10,810 nucleotides of DNA from an uncultured Oscillospiraceae bacterium (GCA_934569425.1 CAKTKM010000042.1:1-10810); one strand, 5' to 3'. Shown: positions 1 to 6,663, counted from the first letter of the stretch. The notes: generated by a model not told the origin, from the letters alone. Program-made: numbers and translations.

Positions 1-872
1 TTGCCGATCAGGTCGGTGGACACCACCTGGTCGCGGGTGTAGCCGATGATGCCCTTCATGTACGTCTCGGAGGCGTGGAGGATCTCATAGCAGATGTCTG
101 CATAGGAGACACTGGTGCTCAGGCGGGCAGTCAGGTCTACCACGGACACATCCGCCGTGGGAACGCGGAACGCCATGCCGGTCATCTTACCCTTCAGGGA
201 CGGGATGACGCGGCCCACGGCCTTGGCCGCGCCGGTGGAGGTGGGGATGATGTTGTTCAGAATGGAGCGGCCGGTACGCCAGTCGCTGCCGCCGCGGGAG
301 TCCACAGCCTTCTGCTTGGCGGTGGAGGCATGGATGGTGGACATCAGGGACTGCTCGATGCCGAACTCCTTGTGGATGACGTAGGCCAGCGGGGCCAGGC
401 AGTTGGTGGTGCAGCTGGCGTTGGAGACCACGCGCATGTCGGAGCGGTACTCGTCGCTATTGACGCCGAAAACGAAGGTGGGCGTGGCGTCGTCCTTGGC
501 TGGAGCCGTCAGAATGACCTTTTTGGCGCCGCCCTTGAAATGGCGGCTGGCCTTCTCGGTGGTATTGTTGGCACCGGTGGATTCGATGATGTACTCCGCG
601 CCGCAGTCGGCCCAGTTGATCATGGCGGCGTCAGATTCACTGTAGATCTTTATCTTGTGGCCGTTGACCACCAGATCACCGCCGGCGTGCTCCACCATGC
701 CGGGGAAATTGCGGAAAACAGAGTCGTACTTCAGCAGGTACACCATATAGTCGATGTCCGCCTTGCGCAGGTTGATGCCGCAGATGTCAAACTTTTCCGG
801 GTCCTCTGTCAGAATGCGCATGACGACACGGCCGATACGGCCAAATCCGTTGATACCGATTTTGATTCCCAT
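1..872 (-). CDS. gap: Type I glyceraldehyde-3-phosphate dehydrogenase, N-terminal 290 residues (3' end outside window)
   Basis: This is the cytoplasmic glycolytic enzyme that oxidises glyceraldehyde-3-phosphate with phosphate and NAD(P)+ to 1,3-bisphosphoglycerate. The gene runs off the left edge, so about 40-50 C-terminal residues are missing. The Rossmann start is [15 protein letters not shown] (residues 1-15). The catalytic motif SNASCTTNC places the nucleophile at Cys154, and the general base is His181 in [13 protein letters not shown] and DVSVVDLT follow. The ATG at 872 has a purine-rich ribosome site (AAGGAAAGG) about 8 bases upstream and is preceded by a clear promoter. It is odd at the cofactor site: the usual Asp that binds the adenosine ribose (IND) is Leu35-Arg36 (INLR), and the usual Gly/Leu-Pro pair near residue 190 is Ser192-Arg193. 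Family assignment is certain. The cofactor preference is inferred and may be a trait of its clade. Confidence 0.97.
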   Translation of the reverse strand, partial: MGIKIGINGFGRIGRVVMRILTEDPEKFDICGINLRKADIDYMVYLLKYDSVFRNFPGMVEHAGGDLVVNGHKIKIYSESDAAMINWADCGAEYIIESTGANNTTEKASRHFKGGAKKVILTAPAKDDATPTFVFGVNSDEYRSDMRVVSNASCTTNCLAPLAYVIHKEFGIEQSLMSTIHASTAKQKAVDSRGGSDWRTGRSILNNIIPTSTGAAKAVGRVIPSLKGKMTGMAFRVPTADVSVVDLTARLSTSVSYADICYEILHASETYMKGIIGYTRDQVVSTDLIG

Positions 873-895
873 GATGCTTTCCTTTCCTTCTTTGT

Positions 896-910
896 CCGCA
901 GCAGCTGCGG
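896..910 (-). promoter_or_regulatory. GC-rich stem-loop in the gap mRNA leader
   Basis: The bases CCGCAG and CTGCGG flank CAG, forming a perfect 6-bp inverted repeat between the predicted transcription start (about 920) and the ribosome site (about 881-889). In the transcript it would fold near the 5' end. 5' stem-loops can protect abundant glycolytic mRNAs from decay, and the same repeat could instead be a DNA operator. There is no U tract, so it is not a terminator. Confidence 0.5.
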
Positions 911-926
911 TATTTGTTCCAAGTAC

Positions 927-954
927 ATTATAGCATCCAAATCGGATTTGTCAC
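927..954 (-). promoter_or_regulatory. gap promoter with a 13-bp palindrome at the -35/spacer
   Basis: On the minus strand a -35 GTGACA (949-954) is followed after 16 bp by a perfect -10 TATAAT (927-932), about 55 bp before the gap start codon. The segment 938-950 (CAAATCGGATTTG on the plus strand) is a perfect palindrome with 6-bp arms around one base. It overlaps the -35 and the spacer, where a repressor would block RNA polymerase. The promoter is clear. The regulator is unknown, and nothing in the window identifies a CggR-like protein. Confidence 0.75.
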
Positions 955-1023
955 TATAAATTTACGATTTTGTTTCTTAAATTTTTATTTTTGCCATTTT
1001 CAAAGCAAAAATCGTTAAAAAAT

Positions 1024-1061
1024 GTTCAAATTCAAATCCAAACGTTCCATACGTTTTGAAC
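1024..1061. repeat. Nested inverted repeats in the AT-rich region upstream of gap
   Basis: GTTCAAA (1024-1030) is matched by TTTGAAC (1055-1061), and inside it AAACGT (1040-1045) is matched by ACGTTT (1051-1056) around TCCAT. The region 955-1080 is markedly AT-rich compared with the flanking genes and contains no gene or RNA gene that I can recognise. The repeats lie about 70-110 bp upstream of the gap -35, a position suited to an activator or a second promoter. Function is unknown. Confidence 0.35.
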
Positions 1062-1084
1062 TATGCAGACGTGCCGGAGAAGCG

Positions 1085-1112
1085 AAAAACAGGCGGGGCA
1101 TAGCCCCGCCTG
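1085..1112 (-). terminator. Rho-independent terminator of spoIVA
   Basis: A perfect 10-bp GC-rich stem (1090-1099 with 1103-1112) closes a 3-base loop. On the minus strand it is followed immediately by five T residues (complement of 1085-1089). It begins about 45 bp beyond the spoIVA stop codon, so it ends that transcript before gap. Confidence 0.93.
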
Positions 1113-1157
1113 CCTGCGGCTGAACAGTTTTTTGAGAGCCTGAGATGCGGCAGCTTT

Positions 1158-2639
1158 TTACAGGATGATGCAGATCAGGCCGCCGCCGCCCTCGTTGATG
1201 ATGCGCTCCAGCGCCTCCCGCAGCTTGGCCTGCGCATCCGGCGGCATCCGCTTCAGTTTGGCCTGCAGGTCCTCCCCCGCGATCTCGTTGAAGCTGCGTC
1301 CGAAGATGTTGGATTCCCAGATCTTGCCGGTATCGCCCTCAAACTGCTGGAGCAGATAGTTGACCATCTCCTCCGACTGCTTCTCGTTGCCCACGATAGG
1401 CGATACAGTGGTGGAGACATCTGCCCGGATCATGTGGATGGACGGCGCACTGGCCCGCATGCGGATGCCGTAGCGTCCTCCCTGCTTGACAATCTCCGGA
1501 TCCTCCAGCTCCAGCTCCTCCACGGTGGGCAGGACGATGCCGTAACCCGTCTCACGGGCGGCGATCAGCGCCGGGGCCACCTTGTCATAGGCCTTGCGCA
1601 CCTCGGCAAGTTCTGTCAGCAGCTCCATCAGGTCGCCGTCGTCGGCGACGGACAGGCCGGAGCGCTGGGACAGGGTGGTGTAAAACAGGCTGCGGGGCAG
1701 GCGGATATTGGCCTGGGCGACGCCCTGCCCCAGATCCATGGCGGCCACGCCGGCGGATTCCACGTTTTCCGTGTCCTGTAGGGATGCCAGATACGGCGCC
1801 AGCTGCCGAATGCAGCGAAGGTCTGCTGTGCCGGACGCGATGCGCTGGTACAGCTCACTTTTGATGGGGTGCTCGCCGGGCAGGGCGTCCACCCACGGCG
1901 GCAGAAACACGTCCAGCTCCTGCAGCGGAAATTCGTACAGCAGCCCCCGCAGCAAGGATTGCAGCTCCTGCTCCTCCAGCGTCAGGCAGTTTACCGGCAG
2001 ACAGCTGACGCCGAATTTTTCGCTGATCTCTCCGGCGATGGAGGCGGCCCGCGAGCCGTGGGGATCGGCGGAGTTCAGCAGCACCAGAAACGGCTTACCG
2101 ATCTCCTGCAGTTCCCGGACGACACGTTCCTCCGCCTCCAGATAGTCCTCCCGGGGAATGTCTGTGATGGTGCCGTCGGTGGTGATGACGATGCCCACGG
2201 TGGAGTGGTCGGCGATGACCTTGCGGGTGCCGATCTCCGCCGCCTCGGTCATGGGGATCTCGTGGTCATACCACGGCGTCATCACCATGCGGGGCGACAG
2301 CTCCTCGAACTGCCCCATGGCGCCGGGTACCATGTAGCCCACGCAGTCGATGAGCCGCACAGAGAAGGTCACGTCGTCCTCCAGCCGGATGCGGACGGCC
2401 TCCTCCGGCACGAACTTTGGCTCCGCGGTCATGATGGTGCGGCCGGAGCCGCTCTGGGGCAGTTCATCCTGCGCCCGGTCGCGGCGATACGCATTGTCGA
2501 TGTGGGGCAGGACCTGCGTCTCCATGAAGCGCTTGATGAAGGTGGATTTACCCGTCCGCACCGGGCCTACCACCCCGATATAGATACTGCCGCCCGTGCG
2601 GGCCGCCATATCCTGATAGATGGATGTGGATCGATTCAT
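1158..2639 (-). CDS. spoIVA: Stage IV sporulation protein A, spore coat basement ATPase
   Basis: SpoIVA is made in the mother cell, binds the outer forespore membrane through SpoVM, and polymerises with ATP hydrolysis to form the platform for coat assembly. At 493 residues it matches the length of the Bacillus protein (492). The Walker A motif GPVRTGKST is at residues 25-33, a Walker B-like LIDCVGY at 96-102, and LLNSADP at 187-193 takes the place of the GTPase specificity loop. The extreme C-terminus GGGGLICIIL is the hallmark of the family and its membrane anchor. The ATG has an excellent ribosome site, GGAGGAAGG, about 5 bases upstream. It appears monocistronic with its own terminator. Bacillus spoIVA is under sigma E, but I could not find a convincing sigma E promoter here. 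One oddity is TAEPKF at residues 71-76, where I recall TTEPKF in other SpoIVA proteins. Confidence 0.97.
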   Translation of the reverse strand: MNRSTSIYQDMAARTGGSIYIGVVGPVRTGKSTFIKRFMETQVLPHIDNAYRRDRAQDELPQSGSGRTIMTAEPKFVPEEAVRIRLEDDVTFSVRLIDCVGYMVPGAMGQFEELSPRMVMTPWYDHEIPMTEAAEIGTRKVIADHSTVGIVITTDGTITDIPREDYLEAEERVVRELQEIGKPFLVLLNSADPHGSRAASIAGEISEKFGVSCLPVNCLTLEEQELQSLLRGLLYEFPLQELDVFLPPWVDALPGEHPIKSELYQRIASGTADLRCIRQLAPYLASLQDTENVESAGVAAMDLGQGVAQANIRLPRSLFYTTLSQRSGLSVADDGDLMELLTELAEVRKAYDKVAPALIAARETGYGIVLPTVEELELEDPEIVKQGGRYGIRMRASAPSIHMIRADVSTTVSPIVGNEKQSEEMVNYLLQQFEGDTGKIWESNIFGRSFNEIAGEDLQAKLKRMPPDAQAKLREALERIINEGGGGLICIIL

Positions 2640-2757
2640 AATGCCTTCCTCCGAATCCTGACTGTTGTCCTATCTCTATGCGGAGTCGGCGTTTTTTAGA
2701 AGTGCGCAGAATTATCCGCACAAATTCGGCGCAGACTGTTGCTTTTGTAACAGCAAG

Positions 2758-2775
2758 TGTGATAAGATATTCACA
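2758..2775 (+). promoter_or_regulatory. Palindrome in the probable promoter of the TetR-family gene
   Basis: TGTGA (2758-2762) and TCACA (2771-2775) form a perfect 5-bp inverted repeat around 8 bases, about 40 bp before the regulator's start codon. A weak sigma-A promoter fits the same place: -35 TTGCTT, then after 18 bp TAAGAT (about 2763-2768) inside the palindrome. TetR proteins usually bind such palindromes over their own promoters, so autoregulation is a reasonable inference. The arms also fit TGTGA-N8-TCACA, but the CRP spacing is 6 bases, so CRP is unlikely. Confidence 0.4.
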
Positions 2776-2813
2776 ATACAGCGGATACGTCCGCACGGGT
2801 GGAGGTGGCGCAC

Positions 2814-3386
2814 ATGGAGGATATGACCGTAGACCGCCGCGTGAGAAAGACGAAAAAGCAGCTGCGCCAGGCGCTGATGCATCTTATGTCGGAAAAGCCG
2901 TCCCGCAGCATCTCCGTCCGGGAGCTGGCGGAGCGGGCCGACATCAACCGGGGCACGTTCTATATCCACTATAAGGACGTGGGCGATCTGCTGCAGCGGC
3001 TGGAGGACGAAATGGCCGAGCGGCTCATTCTGGTATGCCGCAAGCACGCCCACAGCAGCGGCGAGGGCAGCGCCTATCCCTATCTGGCAGACCTGTACCG
3101 CTTCGCAAGAGACAACGCGGACCTATGTCTGGTGCTGCTGGGCCCCAACGGTGACCGGGCCTATACGGAGCGCATCTGCGCCATTCTGCGGGACTATTTC
3201 CTGCGGGATTTCGTGGCCCGCTTCTACGGCGGCGATCCGGAGCGGCTGTCCTACTTCTGTCACTTTATCGTATCGGGGAACCTGTCGCTGACGCTGAAGT
3301 GGCTGCAGAACGGCGCGAAGGAGACGCCGGAAGAGATGGCCGCCCTGGCCGGTACGCTCATTATGGGCGGCGTCCGGGTGCTGTGA
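2814..3386 (+). CDS. TetR/AcrR family transcriptional regulator
   Basis: This is a 190-residue DNA-binding regulator of the TetR fold. The N-terminal domain starts with a basic helix (RRVRKTKKQLRQAL). It is followed by the helix-turn-helix ISVRELAERADINRGTFYIHY at about residues 33-53 (ISVRELAERA, then INRGTFYIHY). The C-terminal part (FARDNADLCLVLLG, then NGDRAY, about 97-118) resembles the C-terminal domain of many clostridial TetR proteins of the DhaS-like type. The ATG at 2814 is chosen because GGAGG lies 8 bases upstream. The in-frame GTG at 2799 has no such site. The gene is divergent from spoIVA and converges on a DUF2500 gene. No ligand or target can be deduced: there is no adjacent transporter or enzyme that it obviously controls. 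Confidence 0.9.
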   Translation: MEDMTVDRRVRKTKKQLRQALMHLMSEKPSRSISVRELAERADINRGTFYIHYKDVGDLLQRLEDEMAERLILVCRKHAHSSGEGSAYPYLADLYRFARDNADLCLVLLGPNGDRAYTERICAILRDYFLRDFVARFYGGDPERLSYFCHFIVSGNLSLTLKWLQNGAKETPEEMAALAGTLIMGGVRVL

Positions 3387-3391
3387 GAAAA

Positions 3392-3440
3392 AAGCATGAA
3401 AAAAACCATCCCTCACATGAGGGATGGTTTTTTCATGCTT
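3392..3440. terminator. Bidirectional terminator between converging genes
   Basis: A hairpin CCATCCCTCA/TGAGGGATGG (3406-3415 with 3418-3427) is flanked by seven A residues on the left and six T residues on the right, so it has a U tail in both directions. AAGCATG (3392-3398) and CATGCTT (3434-3440) extend the pairing outward. It sits between the stop codons of the TetR-family gene (3386) and the DUF2500 gene (3446) and would serve both. Confidence 0.95.
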
Positions 3441-3445
3441 GATAG

Positions 3446-3916
3446 TCAAAGCTCCGGGTCCCAGCTGCGGCGCTCCCGGCTCTGCGGGGCATCCTCCTGC
3501 GCCGGCTTTGTCGTGCTCTGTGCGGCGGCAGTCCCCTGCCGCTGAAAATCCACAAAACGGGTGCCCTGAAATGTCAGGAGGCCGGCATCGCCCTCGGCCA
3601 GCAGGCCGTACTCCTGGCCGGAGAGGCGCAGCTCCGAGCGGTCGCCGCCGTCAAACTCGAAGGTAGCGTAGTAGGTGGTGGAGCGCGTGGTGTGTCCCGC
3701 TCCGTTGCCGTGGTGATGGTGGACACTGACGTTCTCCCGCTTTGCAACGGTCAATCTGGGTGAACGGTTGTTTTTGCTCCACTCCATCAGGCTCTTGCCG
3801 GCGTTGAACATGAACACAAAGAGGATGCCGACAAACACCACCGCGAACAGGATCTGGAATAGGCCCAGACCGCCAAAGCCGAACATACCTGAATGAAAAC
3901 CAAATGCAGTTGACAT
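3446..3916 (-). CDS. DUF2500 domain-containing single-pass membrane protein
   Basis: This is a 156-residue protein of unknown function. A Gly/Phe-rich N-terminus leads into one membrane helix at about residues 18-37 (LGLFQILFAVVFVGILFVF). A beta-rich domain of about 75 residues follows with the features I know from DUF2500: VAKRENVSV, four histidines at 66-69, TTYYATFEF, then EYGLLAEGDAGLLTFQGTRF. The tail after residue 127 is polar and probably disordered. The four-histidine run could bind a metal, but this is only a possibility. The ATG at 3916 has AAAGGAGG 7 bases upstream and a promoter just before that. It looks monocistronic. Family assignment is fairly sure; the role is unknown. Confidence 0.85.
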   Translation of the reverse strand: MSTAFGFHSGMFGFGGLGLFQILFAVVFVGILFVFMFNAGKSLMEWSKNNRSPRLTVAKRENVSVHHHHGNGAGHTTRSTTYYATFEFDGGDRSELRLSGQEYGLLAEGDAGLLTFQGTRFVDFQRQGTAAAQSTTKPAQEDAPQSRERRSWDPEL

Positions 3917-3942
3917 GGATACGCCTCCTTTCCTGTGATGAC

Positions 3943-3971
3943 AGTATAGCAGTTTTTCCGCCGGCTGTCCA
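3943..3971 (-). promoter_or_regulatory. Sigma-A type promoter of the DUF2500 gene
   Basis: On the minus strand TGGACA (3966-3971) is separated by 17 bp from TATACT (3943-3948). Each hexamer has one mismatch to consensus. The predicted start lies about 20 bases before the start codon, leaving room for the AAAGGAGG ribosome site. The repeat element at 3972-3985 abuts the -35. Confidence 0.75.
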
Positions 3972-4027
3972 GCAACCTCAGGTTTGCGGGGAAAACTGCC
4001 CGGAAAAAGCCGCGCAACCTCAGGTTT
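3972..4027. repeat. Two direct copies of a 14-bp palindromic element upstream of the DUF2500 promoter
   Basis: GCAACCTCAGGTTT occurs at 3972-3985 and again, identical, at 4014-4027, with starts 42 bp apart (four turns of the helix). Each copy contains the palindrome AACCT-C-AGGTT. The proximal copy touches the -35 of the DUF2500 promoter and the distal one lies just past the pcrA stop codon. Helically phased palindromes directly upstream of a -35 suggest activator or co-operative regulator sites. A role at the pcrA 3' end is also possible, but there is no U tract. Confidence 0.55.
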
Positions 4028-4036
4028 ACAGCGGCA

Positions 4037-6532
4037 TCAGCCCTTGCTGAGATGACCCATGGCCGCCCGCAGCATCAGCTTTTTGGTGCCCACGGTGTCA
4101 AAGGCCACCTCAATGAGAGCGTCGTTGCCCATGACCCGGACGGACAGCACCATGCCCTGTCCGAAGGCATCGTGGCGCACGCTCTCCCCCGGCGCCAGCT
4201 GCATCAGGCCGCCGGCAGGCGCGGTTTTACGCCCGGTGCCCGATGCCGTCTGGAGCGGCTTTTTGGCGGGTACGGCCGCCGAGTAGGATGTGGTGACCGG
4301 CGAGGTGCGGCGGCTCTGGCCGCCGTAGCCGCCATAGCTTTCACCGCCGGCGTATCTGGCCGCGTAACCATCGCCGCTGCCGTCCCCCCAGCCCACGTCG
4401 CTCTCCGCGCTGCGGGGCTGCGGCTTGCTGAGCCACTCCATGTTCTCCTCCGGGACCTCCTTCAGAAACCGGGAGGGCATGGCCGGGGCCGTGCGGCCGA
4501 ACAGCATGCGCTGCCGTGCATTGGTCAGGGTCAGCGTCTCCTTGGCGCGGGTCATGGCCACATAGCAAAGGCGCCGTTCCTCCTCCATCTCCTCCGCATC
4601 GCCCATGGCGCGATTTCCCGGGAAAAGACCGTCCTCCATGCCCACTACATAGACGTGGGGGAACTCCAGACCCTTGGCGGCATGCATGGTCATCATGGTC
4701 ACGCAGTTGTCGCTGTCGGACTGGCTGTCCAGATCGGTGTACAGCGCCACCTCATCCAGAAAGCCCGCCAGCGACGGCTCACCCTCCGCGTTTTCCATGT
4801 ACCCCTGGATGCTGGATTTCAGCTCCTCCACGTTTTCCAGACGGCCGCGGCTCTCCATATCGTCCTTCTCCCGCAGCGCCGCCGTGTAGCCGCTTTTGTC
4901 GCAGACCAAATCGTAGAACTCCATGAGATCGCACCCCTCTGCCTGCCGGCGCAGGGATTCGATCATATCTGTAAAGGCCATCAGCTTGCCAGCTGCGTTT
5001 CTCAACTCCGGGTAGTCGGAGGCGCGGCGGAACACGTCGTAGAGGGCACTTCCCTGCTCCGTGGCGATGATCTGCGCCTTGTCCACGGTGGCCTGCCCGA
5101 TCTTGCGGGACGGCACGTTGACGATGCGCCGCAGCCGCAGGTCGTCGGTGGTGTTGCTGATGACGCACAGGTACGCCAGCATGTCCTTGACCTCGGCGCG
5201 GTCGAAGAACTTCATGCCGCCGTAGATCTTATAGGGCACGCCGTTGCGCTTGAACGCATATTCCAGCGCGTTGGACTGGGCGTTCATCCGGTAGAGCACA
5301 GCATTGTCCTTCCAGCTGCCGCCCCGGCGATAGTCCATCATGATCTGGCCCACCACATAGTTGGCCTCGTCGCTCTCGTTAAAGGCGGTCTTGATGATGA
5401 CCTTCTCCCCTGCGCCGTTATCGGTCCACAACGTCTTGCCCTTGCGGCCCTCGTTGTGGCGGATGACGGCGTTGGCCGCGTCCAGAATGTTCTGGGTGGA
5501 ACGGTAATTCTGTTCCAGACGGATGGTGCGGGCGCCCTTGTACTCCTTCTCAAAGCTGAGGATGTTGCTGATGTCCGCGCCCCGGAAACGGTAGATGCTC
5601 TGGTCGTCATCGCCCACCACGCAGATGTTGCGCTGCTGGTTGGTCAGCAGGCTGGCCAGCAGGTATTGCAGGTGGTTGGTGTCCTGGTACTCGTCGATGA
5701 GGATGTAGCGGAACTTGTTCTGGTAATACGCCCGCACATCCGGGCAGCTTTGCAGCAGCCGGACGGTGTGGAGAATGATATCGTCGAAGTCCAGCGCGTT
5801 AGCATCCCGCAGTTTTTTGTTGTAAAGCGCATAGACTTTACCGATCCTGATACGCCGCCAATCGTTGATGGACTGCCACTGCTGAATAAACGCCTCCGGG
5901 GACTGCATCTCGTCCTTGGCCCGGGAAATGATGCTCAGGATCTCCCGGGTGGGGAACGCCTTTTCGTCCAGCGACAGCTCCTTGAGGATGTCCTTGATGA
6001 CCCGCTTGCTGTCGTCCGTGTCGTAGATGGTGAAGCTGCGGTCGAAGCCGATGCGGTCGATGTCCCGGCGCAGGATGCGGACGCAGGCGGAGTGGAACGT
6101 GGAGGCCCATACGTCCTGGGCCACTTCCTCCCCCAGCATGCGGCCCAGCCGCTCCTTCAGCTCATTGGCGGCTTTGTTGGTGAAGGTGATGGCCAGCACC
6201 TCCCACGGGCGGGCCGGCTCCACAGCGCAGAGATACTGCATCAGCGGGCGCTGTTCCTCGTCCGGTGCCTTGACGTACTCCTCCAGAAACGCGGCTTCGT
6301 CCTCCGTCACCGGGATGGGGATGTCCGTACTGTCGCTGCCCCGGCCATAGCGCAGCAGATTTGCCACGCGGTTGATGAGCACCGTGGTCTTGCCGGAGCC
6401 GGCACCGGCCAGCAGCAGCAGCGGTCCCTCCGTGGTCAGCACGCCCTCCCGCTGGCGGGGGTTCAGCTTTTGAAAATCAGCGGCGATGGCGGCCTGCCGC
6501 GCCGCGATGAATCGTTTTTCCAGTTCCGTCAT
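4037..6532 (-). CDS. pcrA: ATP-dependent DNA helicase PcrA/UvrD (superfamily 1A)
   Basis: PcrA is a 3'-5' DNA helicase that works in nucleotide excision repair, removes recombination filaments and clears transcription obstacles. All SF1A motifs are present in the 831-residue protein. They are AGAGSGKTT (42-50), ITFTNKAA (115-122), DEYQD (280-284), GDDDQSIYRFRG (307-318), LEQNYRS (339-345), TMHAAKGLEFPHVYVVG (615-631) and RLCYVAMTRAKE (654-665). A Gly/Ser/Tyr-rich linker (about 710-770) leads to a C-terminal Tudor-like module of the kind that binds RNA polymerase (GESVRHDAFGQGMVLSV, then VGTKKLML). An acidic insert of about 45 residues separates motif I from motif Ia (about 61-107). The ATG at 6532 is chosen over the GTG at 6562: GAGG lies 7 bases upstream of the ATG, and the promoter -10 (6566-6571) leaves the GTG at or before the transcription start. 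Confidence 0.97.
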   Translation of the reverse strand: MTELEKRFIAARQAAIAADFQKLNPRQREGVLTTEGPLLLLAGAGSGKTTVLINRVANLLRYGRGSDSTDIPIPVTEDEAAFLEEYVKAPDEEQRPLMQYLCAVEPARPWEVLAITFTNKAANELKERLGRMLGEEVAQDVWASTFHSACVRILRRDIDRIGFDRSFTIYDTDDSKRVIKDILKELSLDEKAFPTREILSIISRAKDEMQSPEAFIQQWQSINDWRRIRIGKVYALYNKKLRDANALDFDDIILHTVRLLQSCPDVRAYYQNKFRYILIDEYQDTNHLQYLLASLLTNQQRNICVVGDDDQSIYRFRGADISNILSFEKEYKGARTIRLEQNYRSTQNILDAANAVIRHNEGRKGKTLWTDNGAGEKVIIKTAFNESDEANYVVGQIMMDYRRGGSWKDNAVLYRMNAQSNALEYAFKRNGVPYKIYGGMKFFDRAEVKDMLAYLCVISNTTDDLRLRRIVNVPSRKIGQATVDKAQIIATEQGSALYDVFRRASDYPELRNAAGKLMAFTDMIESLRRQAEGCDLMEFYDLVCDKSGYTAALREKDDMESRGRLENVEELKSSIQGYMENAEGEPSLAGFLDEVALYTDLDSQSDSDNCVTMMTMHAAKGLEFPHVYVVGMEDGLFPGNRAMGDAEEMEEERRLCYVAMTRAKETLTLTNARQRMLFGRTAPAMPSRFLKEVPEENMEWLSKPQPRSAESDVGWGDGSGDGYAARYAGGESYGGYGGQSRRTSPVTTSYSAAVPAKKPLQTASGTGRKTAPAGGLMQLAPGESVRHDAFGQGMVLSVRVMGNDALIEVAFDTVGTKKLMLRAAMGHLSKG

Positions 6533-6565
6533 ACAGAAGCCTCGCTTTTCTCTTTCTTGCACCTT

Positions 6566-6594
6566 ATTTTAATACATGCGGCCGCTCTGGTCAA
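6566..6594 (-). promoter_or_regulatory. Sigma-A promoter of pcrA
   Basis: On the minus strand TTGACC (6589-6594) and TAAAAT (6566-6571) are separated by exactly 17 bp, each with one mismatch to consensus. Transcription would start near 6559, about 27 bases before the ATG at 6532. The LexA box at 6641 is nearly 50 bp upstream of this -35, so direct repression of pcrA from it is not expected. Confidence 0.7.
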
Positions 6595-6613
6595 CCTCCC
6601 ATGCAAATTTTAT

Positions 6614-6627
6614 AGAATTTTTGTTCG
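6614..6627 (+). promoter_or_regulatory. Possible second, degenerate LexA box upstream of the -35
   Basis: AGAATTTTTGTTCG keeps one full half-site (GTTCG) and a degraded one (GAAT for GAAC) with the right 4-base spacing. It is part of an 11-bp direct repeat, TTGTTCGATTT, found at 6621-6631 and 6648-6658. The site therefore lies exactly 27 bp from the main box. It may assist co-operative LexA binding or be a decayed duplicate. Confidence 0.4.
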
Positions 6628-6634
6628 ATTTCTG

Positions 6635-6663
6635 TTGACAAGAACGATTGTTCGATTTATAAT
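6635..6663 (+). promoter_or_regulatory. Perfect consensus sigma-A promoter of the SOS-like unit
   Basis: TTGACA (6635-6640), a spacer of 17 bp and TATAAT (6658-6663) match the vegetative consensus at all twelve positions with ideal spacing. Transcription should start near 6670, with a leader of about 32 bases before the small gene at 6702. A promoter this strong normally needs tight repression, which fits the LexA box lying in its spacer. Confidence 0.9.
6641..6654 (+). promoter_or_regulatory. LexA (SOS) box in the promoter spacer
   Basis: AGAACGATTGTTCG matches the Gram-positive LexA/DinR consensus CGAACRNRYGTTYG except at positions 1 and 8. The two half-sites GAAC and GTTC are intact with the correct 4-base spacing. 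It lies wholly between the -35 and -10, the classic place for LexA repression. This implies that the downstream unit is induced by DNA damage. lexA and recA are not in the window. Confidence 0.8.

Noticed and set aside
75..959. A 294-codon plus-strand open frame opposite gap
   Set aside because: It is antisense to an unmistakable GAPDH, has no ribosome site, and runs into the gap promoter.
2640..2720. A sigma E promoter for spoIVA (a CATAGAGA-like -10 near 2675)
   Set aside because: The -10 has several mismatches and no convincing -35 lies 14-15 bp upstream, so it is not reported as a feature.
2758..2775. A CRP site (TGTGA...TCACA)
   Set aside because: The gap between arms is 8 bases, not the 6 needed, and a CRP system of that type is not expected in this lineage.
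6533..6562. GTG start for pcrA at 6562
   Set aside because: The promoter -10 at 6566-6571 puts this codon at the transcription start, and it has no ribosome site. The ATG at 6532 has GAGG at proper spacing.
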